A DNA stretch of 64,000 nt from NCBI GenBank assembly GCA_964343265.1, contig CAYFIW010000004.1, positions 1 through 64,000 on the forward strand, read 5' to 3'. Each line of letters opens with the position of its first letter. The first letter of the stretch is position 1. The DNA comes from CAYFIW01 sp964343265 (GTDB taxonomy: Bacteria > Chloroflexota > Dehalococcoidia > Lucifugimonadales > UBA826). This document shows positions 45,083 to 54,472 of this stretch, in pieces. Below the pieces are notes generated by a model, which saw only the letters and a program-made list of their open reading frames with translations, was not told the origin of the DNA and did no database searches. Position numbers and translations under genes: made by a program.

Positions 45083-48000
45083 TTGAAGTCCCCAAGTAAA
45101 AAAATTCTCAGATTTGTATCCAACAGGCTACCTGTTGGTTTTGTGTTATTTACTTTTGCCTTTATAGCAGGCGCATTAGTTTTTCTAGCCATACCAGACA
45201 GCAAAGCTAAAAGTGCCGTATATAGTTATTTCACCTTAACTTTTTCTGATGTTGAAAAAGATGGAACCTGGACCGTTAGTAATTTCCTTGTACCAACTAA
45301 CATTCACATTTCTCCGGACAATAAATATGTGTACGCCACAGCATCCGGCAGCAATGCTTTAATAATGTTTGCGCGTGATGAAAATACAGGAAGACTACTA
45401 CAAAAACAATCCTATTTAAATGGAACTAGTGGCATAACTGGTTTATCTGAAGTCTTTGATGTAACACTGAGCCGTGACGGACTAAACGCCTATGTTACTG
45501 GATTCCAGGACAATACAATTGTGGTTTTCTCACGAGACCGTGCCACTGGTGAACTAACCTTTCTTGAGTTGCATAAAGATAACTTAGCTGGAGTGGAAGG
45601 ATTACAAGGTATCAAAGACATTTCAATAAGCCCTGATGGGAAAAATGTGTACACCACCGGCATGGAAGATGATGCCATATCTGTATTTGACAGAAATCTT
45701 TACACAGGAAAACTCAATTTTTCTCAAGTCCTAGTCGACAACACATTAGGCATAGATGGACTTGACGGAATAACTGATGTAGAACTCAGTCCAGATGGTA
45801 AATATGTCTATACTGCAGGTTCAATAGATGATGCTGTATCAATATTTTCTAGAAACTCCCAAACCGGTGCACTTACATACATACAAAGTCATAAAGAAGG
45901 TGTCTCAGGATTGAACACCCTTGACGGTGCAAACGACATAGAAATATCTCCAGATGGTAAATATGTGTATCTTGCCGCAGCAAATGATGACACGGTGTCA
46001 ACTTTTTTAAGAAACGAATCTACTGGAAACATAACTTTCATCTCGGCTCAAACAGATGGACTTTTATCGGTAGATGGGTTAGACGGTGTAATGGATCTAA
46101 CTATGAGCCCAGACAACCTACACGTCTACGCATCGTCGTTAAACGATAATTCAATAGCAGCTTTCCGGATCAGTAGCATAGACGGCTCCTTAATCTATAT
46201 CAATTCATGGATAGACGGAAATGCATCAGTGGACGGGCTAAAATTTGCCGTATCATCAGAAATAACAAGTGACGGCAAGCACCTATATGTGGTCGGTAAA
46301 GGAGATAACTCAGTTGCAGAATTTGCAAGAAACCCGGCTACCGGTGAACTTGTTTACATAAATAAAAGCACAAATAATTTCCAAGGTGTCGACGGTATAA
46401 ATCAAGTCTCAGACTTGGTCCTTCTGCCCAATAAGTCGATATTATATTCAGCATCACCTTCAGAAAATAAAATTGGTATTTTTGATGTAAATAGCACATC
46501 GTCAGTACTAACATATCTAGGAATAGTAAAAAACAACGAAGGCTCAGTCACCCTACTTGAAGGAGTAGACTCACTGGAGACAGATTCCAATGGACAATTC
46601 TTGTATGCAGCGAGCAGCAAATCAAGCGCAATAACTGTTTTCAAAGTAACCTCTGCGACAGGAACGTTAACTCACATTGCACAGTATCACGACGGAACAG
46701 AGGGTGTAGACGGGTTAAAAGATGTATCTGATCTAGAAATTAGTCCAGACCAAAATTTCCTTTATGCAGCAGGTTATGGGGAAGATTCAGTCAGCGTTTT
46801 TTCAAGAAATGCGACTAGTGGCGTGCTGACATTTATAAAATCCTACAAGGAAATCCCCGACTCCATGGATGGTATTTCTGGACCCGCTTCTTTATCAATC
46901 GCTCCGGACGGAAAACATTTATATAGTGCCAACTGGTTAGACAATTCTGTTGCCTCATTTGAGATAGACACTGACACTGGCCTTTTAACATATATAGGCT
47001 ATTTGACCGACGCAAATTATGGTGGCAATGTAATATGGTCACCATCTGATATAGAAGTAAGTCCCGATGGGAAACACGTCTATATGACTTCAGCAACATC
47101 TGACACACTTTCGGTCTTTAAAAGGGATTCAAATACTGGATATATTTATCTTATAGGATTTCTCAGAGACAATAATTCTGGAATAAACGGTTTGGATTGG
47201 CCATCTTCGTTGTCAATAACATCTGATGGAAAATACATAATTGTAGCGGCAGCAGAGGACCATACTGTAACAGTCTTTAAAAGAGATACCTCGACGGGTT
47301 ACATCACTATCGTAGGATATCTCGAAGACGGCAGTCTAGGAGTGGATGGATTGAAAGGAGCTTCCAGTGTTGAGATAAGTTCTGACAATTCACTGATCTA
47401 TATATCCGGCAAAAAAGAAAATTCTATCGCAGCTTTCTTAGGTCAAGAACTATCACTCCTATACACCCCATATCCCACACAGCCAGCAATAGTGTCGACC
47501 GCCACCCCAGAGCCAACTCCTCCTCCGACAACCACAAAAATGGATAACAATGAATTTAAATTAAGGTCTTTTGATAAAGAAAAAACAACCGCACACATAA
47601 TACATCCGAATGAGCGCTCAACCCTAGATACTGTTAATCATTCGACTAAATTACTAGTAGAAAAGCTTAACCACAGCACTAGTTTTCAAATGCTGCTTAG
47701 CCTAGACAACTCAAAATGTTTTCAGAGACCCGACACAGGGATCACCTTGAGATGTATATCTATTAATTCCTATGACTACCTAGGAAATCCGATTAACGAT
47801 GTAAATCTTTGGTCTCCCGGCATATTAAGTACTACCTTAACTCAAGACGACTTAAATTTAATTGGCGGATTAGATAAATCCCAAATTGAAGCTATATCTG
47901 GAAGACTAAAATACCAAGGTTTTGATAAAAGAAGACCTGGAATGGAATGGATTGATGTACACACCACATACTCCCTTAATCGACCAACTAATGGTCTAAA

Positions 48001-49288
48001 TTCTCCTGTAAATATGTTAGTTACTAAAGATGGATCAAAAGTCCTTGTTTCTTCCTCTGATCCACCAACTCTTTCCGTTTTTGGTAGAGAGCCTTCATCT
48101 GGAACCGTTTCGTATATTGGGACCAAATCACTTGGTAACCTAAGCTCGAATCAAAATATATGGGTATCCGAATATGGCAGTAAAGGTGAACTAAGTGCAC
48201 CAAGTGAGGAAGGTGTGATATCAATCTACAACCATTCAACTTCACCGGGCCTAACAAAAATCGAAAGCACTATTTCAGATTTAAAAATGCTTATGGATGA
48301 AGTCAAAGTTTCTTTTACAAAAATACCTGAGACTGATAGAAGCATCCTAATATTGAAAAACGGAACAATCTACATTCTTGAACATGGAGACCATGTGTCT
48401 GAAATAAAAACACTATTTACATATAACTTTAGTATGGACGAGACGTCACTCATCAACGTCTCTAACACCTTACTTTCTTCTGATGGCCGATATCTCTATC
48501 TGACATCGGAAGAAAGTAATTATATTTACGTATATAGGATATCTGACGATAAAGATTTTTTGACATACACAGGAAAAATCAACGAATCTCTTGGAGTTTT
48601 GTCTTCAATTAAAATAACTCCTGATGGCAACCATCTATATGCTGCGTCAAAGGACAAAAGCAGATTATCCGGATTCACACGAAATCCCTATGATGGATCG
48701 CTATCTCTGATCGGGTATGTCGAAGACAACGTGTACGGAGTTGACGGGCTACAAGGAATAATGGACCTGTCTATCAGCCCTGACGGAAACCATATATATG
48801 CTGCAGCACACTCGGAGAATTCATTATCCGCTTTCGTTAGGAATCATGAATCAGGAGCTCTTAAATATATTGGATATGTAAAGAATGGTATCGGAAGAGT
48901 AAAAGGGATAGAGGGCATAAACTCAGTAGCTATAAGCCCAGATGGAAACCAAGTGTATGTAACAGCCCAAGAATCTCGTTCATTAGTCACATTCAATAGA
49001 CAAAAAAATGGTGTTATAACTTTTCACAATCAGGTAACAGAATCCGATTCTGGTAATTCAGGGGTGATTATTAAAGCTCCATTAATTAGAAAGCCGGGAA
49101 TCTACGGTCTGAATTGGTATCCAAATACAGAATCACTAGAAAATACGGAATATAAAATGCCATCGGTAGGTGGCGCTAAACTTAGCTTTAATTTAACGTT
49201 ACTTTTTATATTATCTGGAACCACTCTCATGGCATTCTCTGCTTTAATAATTTATAGAGTAACCAGATATAACATTCAAAATAAATAA
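45083..49288 (+). CDS. giant surface protein of stacked YVTN/lactonase-type beta-propellers
   Basis: A 1401-residue exported protein. An N-terminal signal/anchor (VGFVLFTFAFIAGALVFLA) is followed by 14 tandem units of about 53 residues (to about residue 795), each with the pattern ISPDGKYVYxAxxxDxxVSxF and a TGxLTYI step; 14 units fit two seven-bladed propellers. A Thr/Pro linker (TPEPTPPPTTT) leads to a second part with a degenerate domain and at least five more units. The C-terminus is MPSVGG, a hydrophobic helix and a basic tail, like a degenerate LPxTG sorting signal. TTG start. Probable role: surface binding or lactonase-like activity; unproven. Confidence 0.88.
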   Translation: MKSPSKKILRFVSNRLPVGFVLFTFAFIAGALVFLAIPDSKAKSAVYSYFTLTFSDVEKDGTWTVSNFLVPTNIHISPDNKYVYATASGSNALIMFARDENTGRLLQKQSYLNGTSGITGLSEVFDVTLSRDGLNAYVTGFQDNTIVVFSRDRATGELTFLELHKDNLAGVEGLQGIKDISISPDGKNVYTTGMEDDAISVFDRNLYTGKLNFSQVLVDNTLGIDGLDGITDVELSPDGKYVYTAGSIDDAVSIFSRNSQTGALTYIQSHKEGVSGLNTLDGANDIEISPDGKYVYLAAANDDTVSTFLRNESTGNITFISAQTDGLLSVDGLDGVMDLTMSPDNLHVYASSLNDNSIAAFRISSIDGSLIYINSWIDGNASVDGLKFAVSSEITSDGKHLYVVGKGDNSVAEFARNPATGELVYINKSTNNFQGVDGINQVSDLVLLPNKSILYSASPSENKIGIFDVNSTSSVLTYLGIVKNNEGSVTLLEGVDSLETDSNGQFLYAASSKSSAITVFKVTSATGTLTHIAQYHDGTEGVDGLKDVSDLEISPDQNFLYAAGYGEDSVSVFSRNATSGVLTFIKSYKEIPDSMDGISGPASLSIAPDGKHLYSANWLDNSVASFEIDTDTGLLTYIGYLTDANYGGNVIWSPSDIEVSPDGKHVYMTSATSDTLSVFKRDSNTGYIYLIGFLRDNNSGINGLDWPSSLSITSDGKYIIVAAAEDHTVTVFKRDTSTGYITIVGYLEDGSLGVDGLKGASSVEISSDNSLIYISGKKENSIAAFLGQELSLLYTPYPTQPAIVSTATPEPTPPPTTTKMDNNEFKLRSFDKEKTTAHIIHPNERSTLDTVNHSTKLLVEKLNHSTSFQMLLSLDNSKCFQRPDTGITLRCISINSYDYLGNPINDVNLWSPGILSTTLTQDDLNLIGGLDKSQIEAISGRLKYQGFDKRRPGMEWIDVHTTYSLNRPTNGLNSPVNMLVTKDGSKVLVSSSDPPTLSVFGREPSSGTVSYIGTKSLGNLSSNQNIWVSEYGSKGELSAPSEEGVISIYNHSTSPGLTKIESTISDLKMLMDEVKVSFTKIPETDRSILILKNGTIYILEHGDHVSEIKTLFTYNFSMDETSLINVSNTLLSSDGRYLYLTSEESNYIYVYRISDDKDFLTYTGKINESLGVLSSIKITPDGNHLYAASKDKSRLSGFTRNPYDGSLSLIGYVEDNVYGVDGLQGIMDLSISPDGNHIYAAAHSENSLSAFVRNHESGALKYIGYVKNGIGRVKGIEGINSVAISPDGNQVYVTAQESRSLVTFNRQKNGVITFHNQVTESDSGNSGVIIKAPLIRKPGIYGLNWYPNTESLENTEYKMPSVGGAKLSFNLTLLFILSGTTLMAFSALIIYRVTRYNIQNK

Positions 49289-49382
49289 TCTCGAAGAAAT
49301 AAATCTCAAAAGCTTCGATATTGTATGTATTCAAAATAAGGGTTTAACATAGGCACAATTTAAATAAAGGACTGGTGACTAA

Positions 49383-50582
49383 TTGGGCGCACTAAGTGAT
49401 ATCAAAATACTTGACCTATCCAGGATTCTGGCTGGACCATTTGGAACACAAATTTTATCGGACTTAGGTGCAGAGGTATGGAAAGTGGAATCGCCCTGGG
49501 GAGACGACACAAGGGGGTGGGGGCCACCATTTATAGGAGAGGAAAGTGCATACTATTTGTCTGCAAATCGAGGGAAAAAGAGCATAATCGTTAATCTCAG
49601 AGATCCAAAGGGACAAGACATTATTAGATCTCTCGCCCTTAAAGCGGATGTTTTTGTTGAAAATTTTAAAGTCGGCAATATGAAAAGATTCGGCCTTGAC
49701 TATGAAAGCCTGTCTAAAGTGAACCAGGGCCTTATTTACGCATCTGTAACGGGCTTCGGACAAACTGGACCAAGAGCATCAGAACCAGGATATGACGCAG
49801 CCTTACAAGGCATGACCGGGGTGATGAGTATCACCGGAGAACCGGATGGTAGGCCTACTAAGGTAGGAGTTGCATGGATAGATATATTAACAGGTATGAC
49901 ATCAACTATCGGCATACTTGCTGCTCTACATGAGAAAAAACTTAGCGGAAAAGGACAGCACATAGACGTTTCTCTTTTCGACGTCGGAATTGCTAGCCTA
50001 GCTAATATAGCGCAAAGCTACCTCGCAACTGGAATAGCCCCTGGAAGAATAGGCAACGCACATCCCCAGGTTGCTCCATACCAAGATTTTACTGCCTCTG
50101 ACGGTGAATTTATGACAGCGGCGAATAATGATGACCAATTCAGAAGATTATGCGAGGCAACAGATAACCCGGAGTTATCTGTTGACCCTAGATTTTCTGA
50201 CAACGCCAAAAGAGTGGAAAACAGAACAGAATTGGCCAAGATTTTAAATTCAAAACTCTCCTCAAAACCCATCTCACACTGGATGACAGTATTACAGGAA
50301 GCAGGACTTACCGTAACTCCTATAAACACTATAGAAGACGTATTGAAAGATCCTCAGGCTGAAGCCCGTAACTCAATTTGGAAAGTGCAACACTCTTCTC
50401 TTGGGGAAATAGATCTTCTAGGAAGTGCCCTGCAACATTTGAGCAGAACACCAGCAGAGCCTCAGGGTCATCCGCCTCTCCTTGGAGAGCATACCTATGA
50501 AATTTTGGAAACAGTTCTAGGTATGTCGAAAGACGAAATTAAGGGATTATCTGAGTCTGAAATTATAAAGGGATCATCATAA
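49383..50582 (+). CDS. CaiB/BaiF family (type III) CoA-transferase
   Basis: A 399-residue type III CoA-transferase close to the family norm. ILDLSRILAGPFGTQILSDLGAEVWKVE (9-36), the GDDTRGWGPPF loop, YDAALQGMTG (137-146) and the nucleophile Asp167 in WIDILTG are all present. It is the most typical of the four paralogues in the window. The start is TTG; upstream AAAGGA is eleven bases away. It ends at a perfect 19-bp hairpin and converges on cassette B. Substrate not known. Confidence 0.92.
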   Translation: MGALSDIKILDLSRILAGPFGTQILSDLGAEVWKVESPWGDDTRGWGPPFIGEESAYYLSANRGKKSIIVNLRDPKGQDIIRSLALKADVFVENFKVGNMKRFGLDYESLSKVNQGLIYASVTGFGQTGPRASEPGYDAALQGMTGVMSITGEPDGRPTKVGVAWIDILTGMTSTIGILAALHEKKLSGKGQHIDVSLFDVGIASLANIAQSYLATGIAPGRIGNAHPQVAPYQDFTASDGEFMTAANNDDQFRRLCEATDNPELSVDPRFSDNAKRVENRTELAKILNSKLSSKPISHWMTVLQEAGLTVTPINTIEDVLKDPQAEARNSIWKVQHSSLGEIDLLGSALQHLSRTPAEPQGHPPLLGEHTYEILETVLGMSKDEIKGLSESEIIKGSS

Positions 50583-50589
50583 TAAATTA

Positions 50590-50629
50590 ATGGGTCCAAA
50601 ACACATATTGATATGTGTTTTGGACCCAT
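50590..50629. terminator. perfect 19-bp hairpin between convergent genes
   Basis: Left arm 50590-50608 pairs perfectly with 50611-50629 (core GGGTCCAAAACACATAT), two-base loop. It lies eight bases after the CoA-transferase stop and 26 bases from the convergent DUF1501 stop. There is no clear T run on either side, so it may be a bidirectional transcript end or a stabilising structure rather than a classical terminator. Confidence 0.6.
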
Positions 50630-50655
50630 GTACGAATCTTACTTATCCAGCAGAT

Positions 50656-51777
50656 TTAATTCTTTAGAAACCCTACCCTTTCATATTCGCCCTTGACTAC
50701 AGGGCGGGCATCAACCTCCATCCAATCTTCCATAATTTCAGTATACAAACTTCTGAAATCGACATTGAAACGCAAATCTCCTTCAAGAAGATCTTCAGGT
50801 CTTAGCGAAGGGTATTCACTATACTGTCCACCATTTACAGAGTCTCCTATTACAAAGGCTACCCCACCAGACCCATGATCAGTTCCATTACCATTATCTT
50901 TGACTCTCCTGCCAAATTCAGAGAAGACAAACAATATTACGTCATCACTTTTGTTTGCCTGTTTCATATCAGTATAGAAATCATATATACCGCCTGACAC
51001 ATCAGTGAGTAGTCCTTCTTGTAGAGCAATTCCATTAGTGTGTGCATCAAAACTACCGTGTTGTGTGTAGCAAATCCTTGTCCCGATATCTGCCTGCAAC
51101 ACCTGTGCAGCACCTTTCATTGCTTTTGCAAATGAATTATCCGCATACTCGACTTCCGACGAATACTTATCCAGCACCGTCCCTAATATATCCGCCCCTT
51201 TCAACGCATCTAAACCTGTTTGCGTTAGATAATCCATAACAGGTCCACTACCTAGTGCTTGAGTGTACATATCGCGGAAAGCCTGTAGAGCGTCATTCCT
51301 TTGATCAGATTCTCCTATATGATTCATAAGTCCATAAGTTGCAAGGTCAGTAACAGAAGCAACTGGGGCACCATGGGATACAAGTGCCCTAGGCAATCCA
51401 GAGCCAAAATTAACGGCAGCAACTACGTTGTCATGTTTTGGATACATTTGGTTGATTGTGTTTCCTAACCAGCCCTCATTACCAACCTTCGTGGGCTCTG
51501 CTGTATGCCATATGTCCATTGACCTAAAGTGCGATCTGTTTGGATCAGGATAACCAGTACCGTGAACTATGGCCACTTTTCCTTCATCATAGAGATCTTT
51601 TATTGGTGCCATCGCGGGATTCATACCCAAGCCGTCTCCGATGGGTATTATTTGATCATCGTTCAGCCTAACATTTGGCCTATTGTCGACATAATTTGGA
51701 TCGTTATAAGGAATTATGCAATTAAGGTAGTCGTTACCACCTGAAAGTTGTACCACAACGATTTTTTTATCACCCAT
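50656..51777 (-). CDS. DUF1501 family protein, cassette B
   Basis: A 373-residue DUF1501 protein, paralogue of the gene at 6772-7908. Shared blocks are VVVQLSGGNDYLN, SNRSHFR-type PNRSHFRSMDIWHTAEP, VEYADNSFAKA, FSEFGRRVKDNGNGTDHGSGG and the C-terminal VDARPVVKGEYE. The ATG at 51777 with AGGAG upstream is preferred over the TTG one codon earlier. No Tat or Sec signal is present. In cassette B it is the third gene, after NHL, whereas in cassette A it is second. Activity unknown; fold is alkaline phosphatase/sulfatase-like. Confidence 0.92.
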   Translation of the reverse strand: MGDKKIVVVQLSGGNDYLNCIIPYNDPNYVDNRPNVRLNDDQIIPIGDGLGMNPAMAPIKDLYDEGKVAIVHGTGYPDPNRSHFRSMDIWHTAEPTKVGNEGWLGNTINQMYPKHDNVVAAVNFGSGLPRALVSHGAPVASVTDLATYGLMNHIGESDQRNDALQAFRDMYTQALGSGPVMDYLTQTGLDALKGADILGTVLDKYSSEVEYADNSFAKAMKGAAQVLQADIGTRICYTQHGSFDAHTNGIALQEGLLTDVSGGIYDFYTDMKQANKSDDVILFVFSEFGRRVKDNGNGTDHGSGGVAFVIGDSVNGGQYSEYPSLRPEDLLEGDLRFNVDFRSLYTEIMEDWMEVDARPVVKGEYERVGFLKN

Positions 51778-51824
51778 CAAACTACTCCTATAAATATTTC
51801 AGCAACCATTCAACATAAAACTAT

Positions 51825-52826
51825 CTATCTTTCAAAAATTTGAAATCTATGTCTTCCTGTTTCGAGAACATATATAAGTCCATCCTCATCCAATTGTACA
51901 TCTACCGGATCCCATAGATATGGTTCCATTCTAGCCGAAATTTCTGATTCATCATCTATGTCCGGGACATAGACCGGCACAAAAGACTCTCTAGCTCTCC
52001 GCTCATCTGCCTGTGAATCGAAATATTCTATACACCACGGATTCAAGTCAGCAGCACCCCTATGACTATCTAAAAAGTTGCCTTGGGAATCCAATACTTG
52101 AAGCCTTTGGTTACCCCAGTCAGCTACATACATATTTCCTTCCGCATCCACAGCTAAGCCAGCGGGACGACTAAGTTGGCCATCTCCTGAACCTGAATGC
52201 CCAAATGAGGCTATGTGCTCACCTTGAGTCGTGAATTTCTGTATTCGATCATTTCTCCAATCTGCCACATAGACATTTCCATGGACATCGTCACAAATCC
52301 CCCAAGGATGATCAAATTGTCCATCCAAATTTCCACCAGACCCCCATTGTGTAATAAACTTGCCGTCGAGAGAATATTCTTGGACTCTATTATTTCCAGA
52401 GTCCACCAGCAACATACGGTCGCCCCGTATTAAAAGACCACTAGGATTACAAAATTGGCCCTCTCCCGTTCCTTTCTCACCCCAGTATGTTAGAGGATTT
52501 CCATCTCGATCAAATTTGGTGATCCTTTGTAATTTCTCATCAGCCAAGTACATATTTTCATCTTCATCAAGGACAATTGAAGTAGGCCATATCATGCCTC
52601 CGAGCTGAGAGTCGTTGGTTCCAATCTGGCCATAAAAATCATGGTTTTTGCTGACCATTTGAATACCATTTGAACCTTTTGTACTGGGCTTTCCTCTACT
52701 TACAACGAATATTTTTCCGTCAGATCTTATAGCCATTGAAGTGGGAAGGGAAAATCCACGACCACCAAAATCAGCAGCAAACCCAACATTAGTTATGTAA
52801 TTTAATCTGCTACTCGTTGTTGTCAT
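51825..52826 (-). CDS. NHL-repeat beta-propeller protein, cassette B
   Basis: A 333-residue NHL propeller homologous to the one at 7926-8954. Repeats include DEDENMYLADEKLQRITKF, DDVHGNVYVADWRNDRIQKF and DAEGNMYVADWGNQRLQVL, with the last blade IYVLETGRHRFQIF at the C-terminus. Five to six blades are seen and no signal peptide. GGAGG precedes the ATG. It lies 35 bases after the DUF1800 stop and 47 bases before the DUF1501 start in the transcribed order, so one operon is likely. Confidence 0.9.
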   Translation of the reverse strand: MTTTSSRLNYITNVGFAADFGGRGFSLPTSMAIRSDGKIFVVSRGKPSTKGSNGIQMVSKNHDFYGQIGTNDSQLGGMIWPTSIVLDEDENMYLADEKLQRITKFDRDGNPLTYWGEKGTGEGQFCNPSGLLIRGDRMLLVDSGNNRVQEYSLDGKFITQWGSGGNLDGQFDHPWGICDDVHGNVYVADWRNDRIQKFTTQGEHIASFGHSGSGDGQLSRPAGLAVDAEGNMYVADWGNQRLQVLDSQGNFLDSHRGAADLNPWCIEYFDSQADERRARESFVPVYVPDIDDESEISARMEPYLWDPVDVQLDEDGLIYVLETGRHRFQIFER

Positions 52827-52861
52827 GTTACCAGCCTCCTTATTACTCTCACTTCTCGAAT

Positions 52862-54310
52862 CTATACAGTTTGGTACTCTTGACTAGACACAATCAGTTG
52901 AATCGCCGCCACAGCAGCTTTATCGAAATTATCTGACTCATCATCATGTTCCCACGATAAATCACCATATTTAGATAAATAGTTTCTTAATCCGGACTTT
53001 GTCGTTTCCATCACGTCCATGGGTCCCAAAACAATTAAAGCAACTTCAGCGAGTCTATCTGTGGTCATCGAACCTGTACTTGAATAAGTTTTTATACGAT
53101 CTATTATGTCCCTCACCCCAGACTTATTTGGATCATTGAGAATTCGACCTGCAAAATTAACCCTTTCTACATATGCACCTGTATTGATCCATTCCACACC
53201 TCCCTGCCAACCTTCCACACTAGGAGGCCTCATAAGACCTTGACCCATATTACCGCATGCTGCATCAGCTGCAAAAATATCATCGCTTGGCAAGGTAATC
53301 GGCCCAGCCAGCCTCATCGTTCCAATCACCATTTCGGCAGGACTTTTTATCCTAGCATTCCTCGCAGACTCAGACTTAAAAAAATCAGAATTAAATAATA
53401 CTTCTAACATGGCCTTAATATTATGCCCACTATCAAAATATGCCTTCACTAGAGCGTCAATAGCAGCCGGATCCCTAGGGGATTCATGAGGCCATTGAGG
53501 CACAGGCAATTCATCCGCCACGAAGAAATGATATAGATGCCTTGCCACAAATCTAGCAGTTGCTTCTTGCTCACATATTATCCTTACTGCATCCTCTCCA
53601 TTCCAATAACCTGTTTGTCCCAAAATAGTTTTTTCTCCGTCGTCATGGTCTTCTTCATCGTACTCAAATTGCCACGACATATATCCAAAGGGTCTAGCAG
53701 TGTTATTTCTCATTCTTATCGACATGTAATCTGGATTTACCACACGCCACCCTGTAAAAGCTCTAGAAGTTTCCTTTATGTCCTCTTCAGAATAATTGCC
53801 AACCCCCATAGCAAATAGTTCAAGAATCTCACGACCATAATTTTCATTAATATTAGCTCCGTGATTATCCTGATTATCCAACCACATGATCATCGCAGGA
53901 TCCTTTGAAAGCTCAATCAAAAGATTGTCAAAACTACCCATACCATGTTCTCTAAACATACTAATTTGATTTGTGACTGGGCGGCTTTGTATCAACTTAG
54001 TTACGGCAGTGGCAAACACTCTGTGCCATAAAAGACACATTTTTTCTCTTAGAGGAGTATCCGTCATGACCAATCTATATACCCAGTGAGGCCCTCCACC
54101 AGATCTCAAATCTGATAGATCAACATGGTACCTTCTGATAAGGTCGTCAGGTATTACGTCATCATGAGCAGGATTAAGTAATTCTTTCAATGTGGATTCA
54201 TATCCCATACCCATTGCTCGATCCATCTCGGCTGGCGTCGCGCCAAACCCTGCTCTTCTAAGCAAATGAGCCATTAGAACTGAGTCCTGTTTGGATTGCA
54301 CAGTAGTCAT
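52862..54310 (-). CDS. DUF1800 family protein, cassette B
   Basis: A 482-residue DUF1800 protein, paralogue of 5325-6716. Shared blocks are the HLLRRAGFGATPAEMDRA start, FREHGMGSFDNLLIELSKDP, NENYGREILELFAMGVGNY, RAFTGW and MGQGLMRPPSVEGWQGG. It begins directly in the domain, so no export signal. The ATG follows GGAGGG. It is the first gene of cassette B. The level of similarity suggests an old duplication, not a recent one, because the two diverge throughout their length. Confidence 0.92.
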   Translation of the reverse strand: MTTVQSKQDSVLMAHLLRRAGFGATPAEMDRAMGMGYESTLKELLNPAHDDVIPDDLIRRYHVDLSDLRSGGGPHWVYRLVMTDTPLREKMCLLWHRVFATAVTKLIQSRPVTNQISMFREHGMGSFDNLLIELSKDPAMIMWLDNQDNHGANINENYGREILELFAMGVGNYSEEDIKETSRAFTGWRVVNPDYMSIRMRNNTARPFGYMSWQFEYDEEDHDDGEKTILGQTGYWNGEDAVRIICEQEATARFVARHLYHFFVADELPVPQWPHESPRDPAAIDALVKAYFDSGHNIKAMLEVLFNSDFFKSESARNARIKSPAEMVIGTMRLAGPITLPSDDIFAADAACGNMGQGLMRPPSVEGWQGGVEWINTGAYVERVNFAGRILNDPNKSGVRDIIDRIKTYSSTGSMTTDRLAEVALIVLGPMDVMETTKSGLRNYLSKYGDLSWEHDDESDNFDKAAVAAIQLIVSSQEYQTV

Positions 54311-54368
54311 TTCTAAACCCTCCAGATACTAAAAACTAAACTATTTTGCGGAAGTATAACAATAGCTG

Positions 54369-54402
54369 CTAGGGTAATAAAGGAGTCTCTTTCTTACCCT
54401 AG
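54369..54402. other. hairpin upstream of cassette B
   Basis: CTAGGGTAA (54369-54377) pairs with TTACCCTAG (54394-54402), and inside this AAAG pairs with CTTT. It lies about 60 bases upstream of the DUF1800 start and just beyond the stop of the methyltransferase gene. No T run follows, so a leader element or transcript end are both possible. Confidence 0.5.
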
Positions 54403-54472
54403 TGGTCTTAGCCAGAAATGGATCCAATTTACAATGGAAATCAAAGAACGTCCAACCTGTCAATAACTCAGG

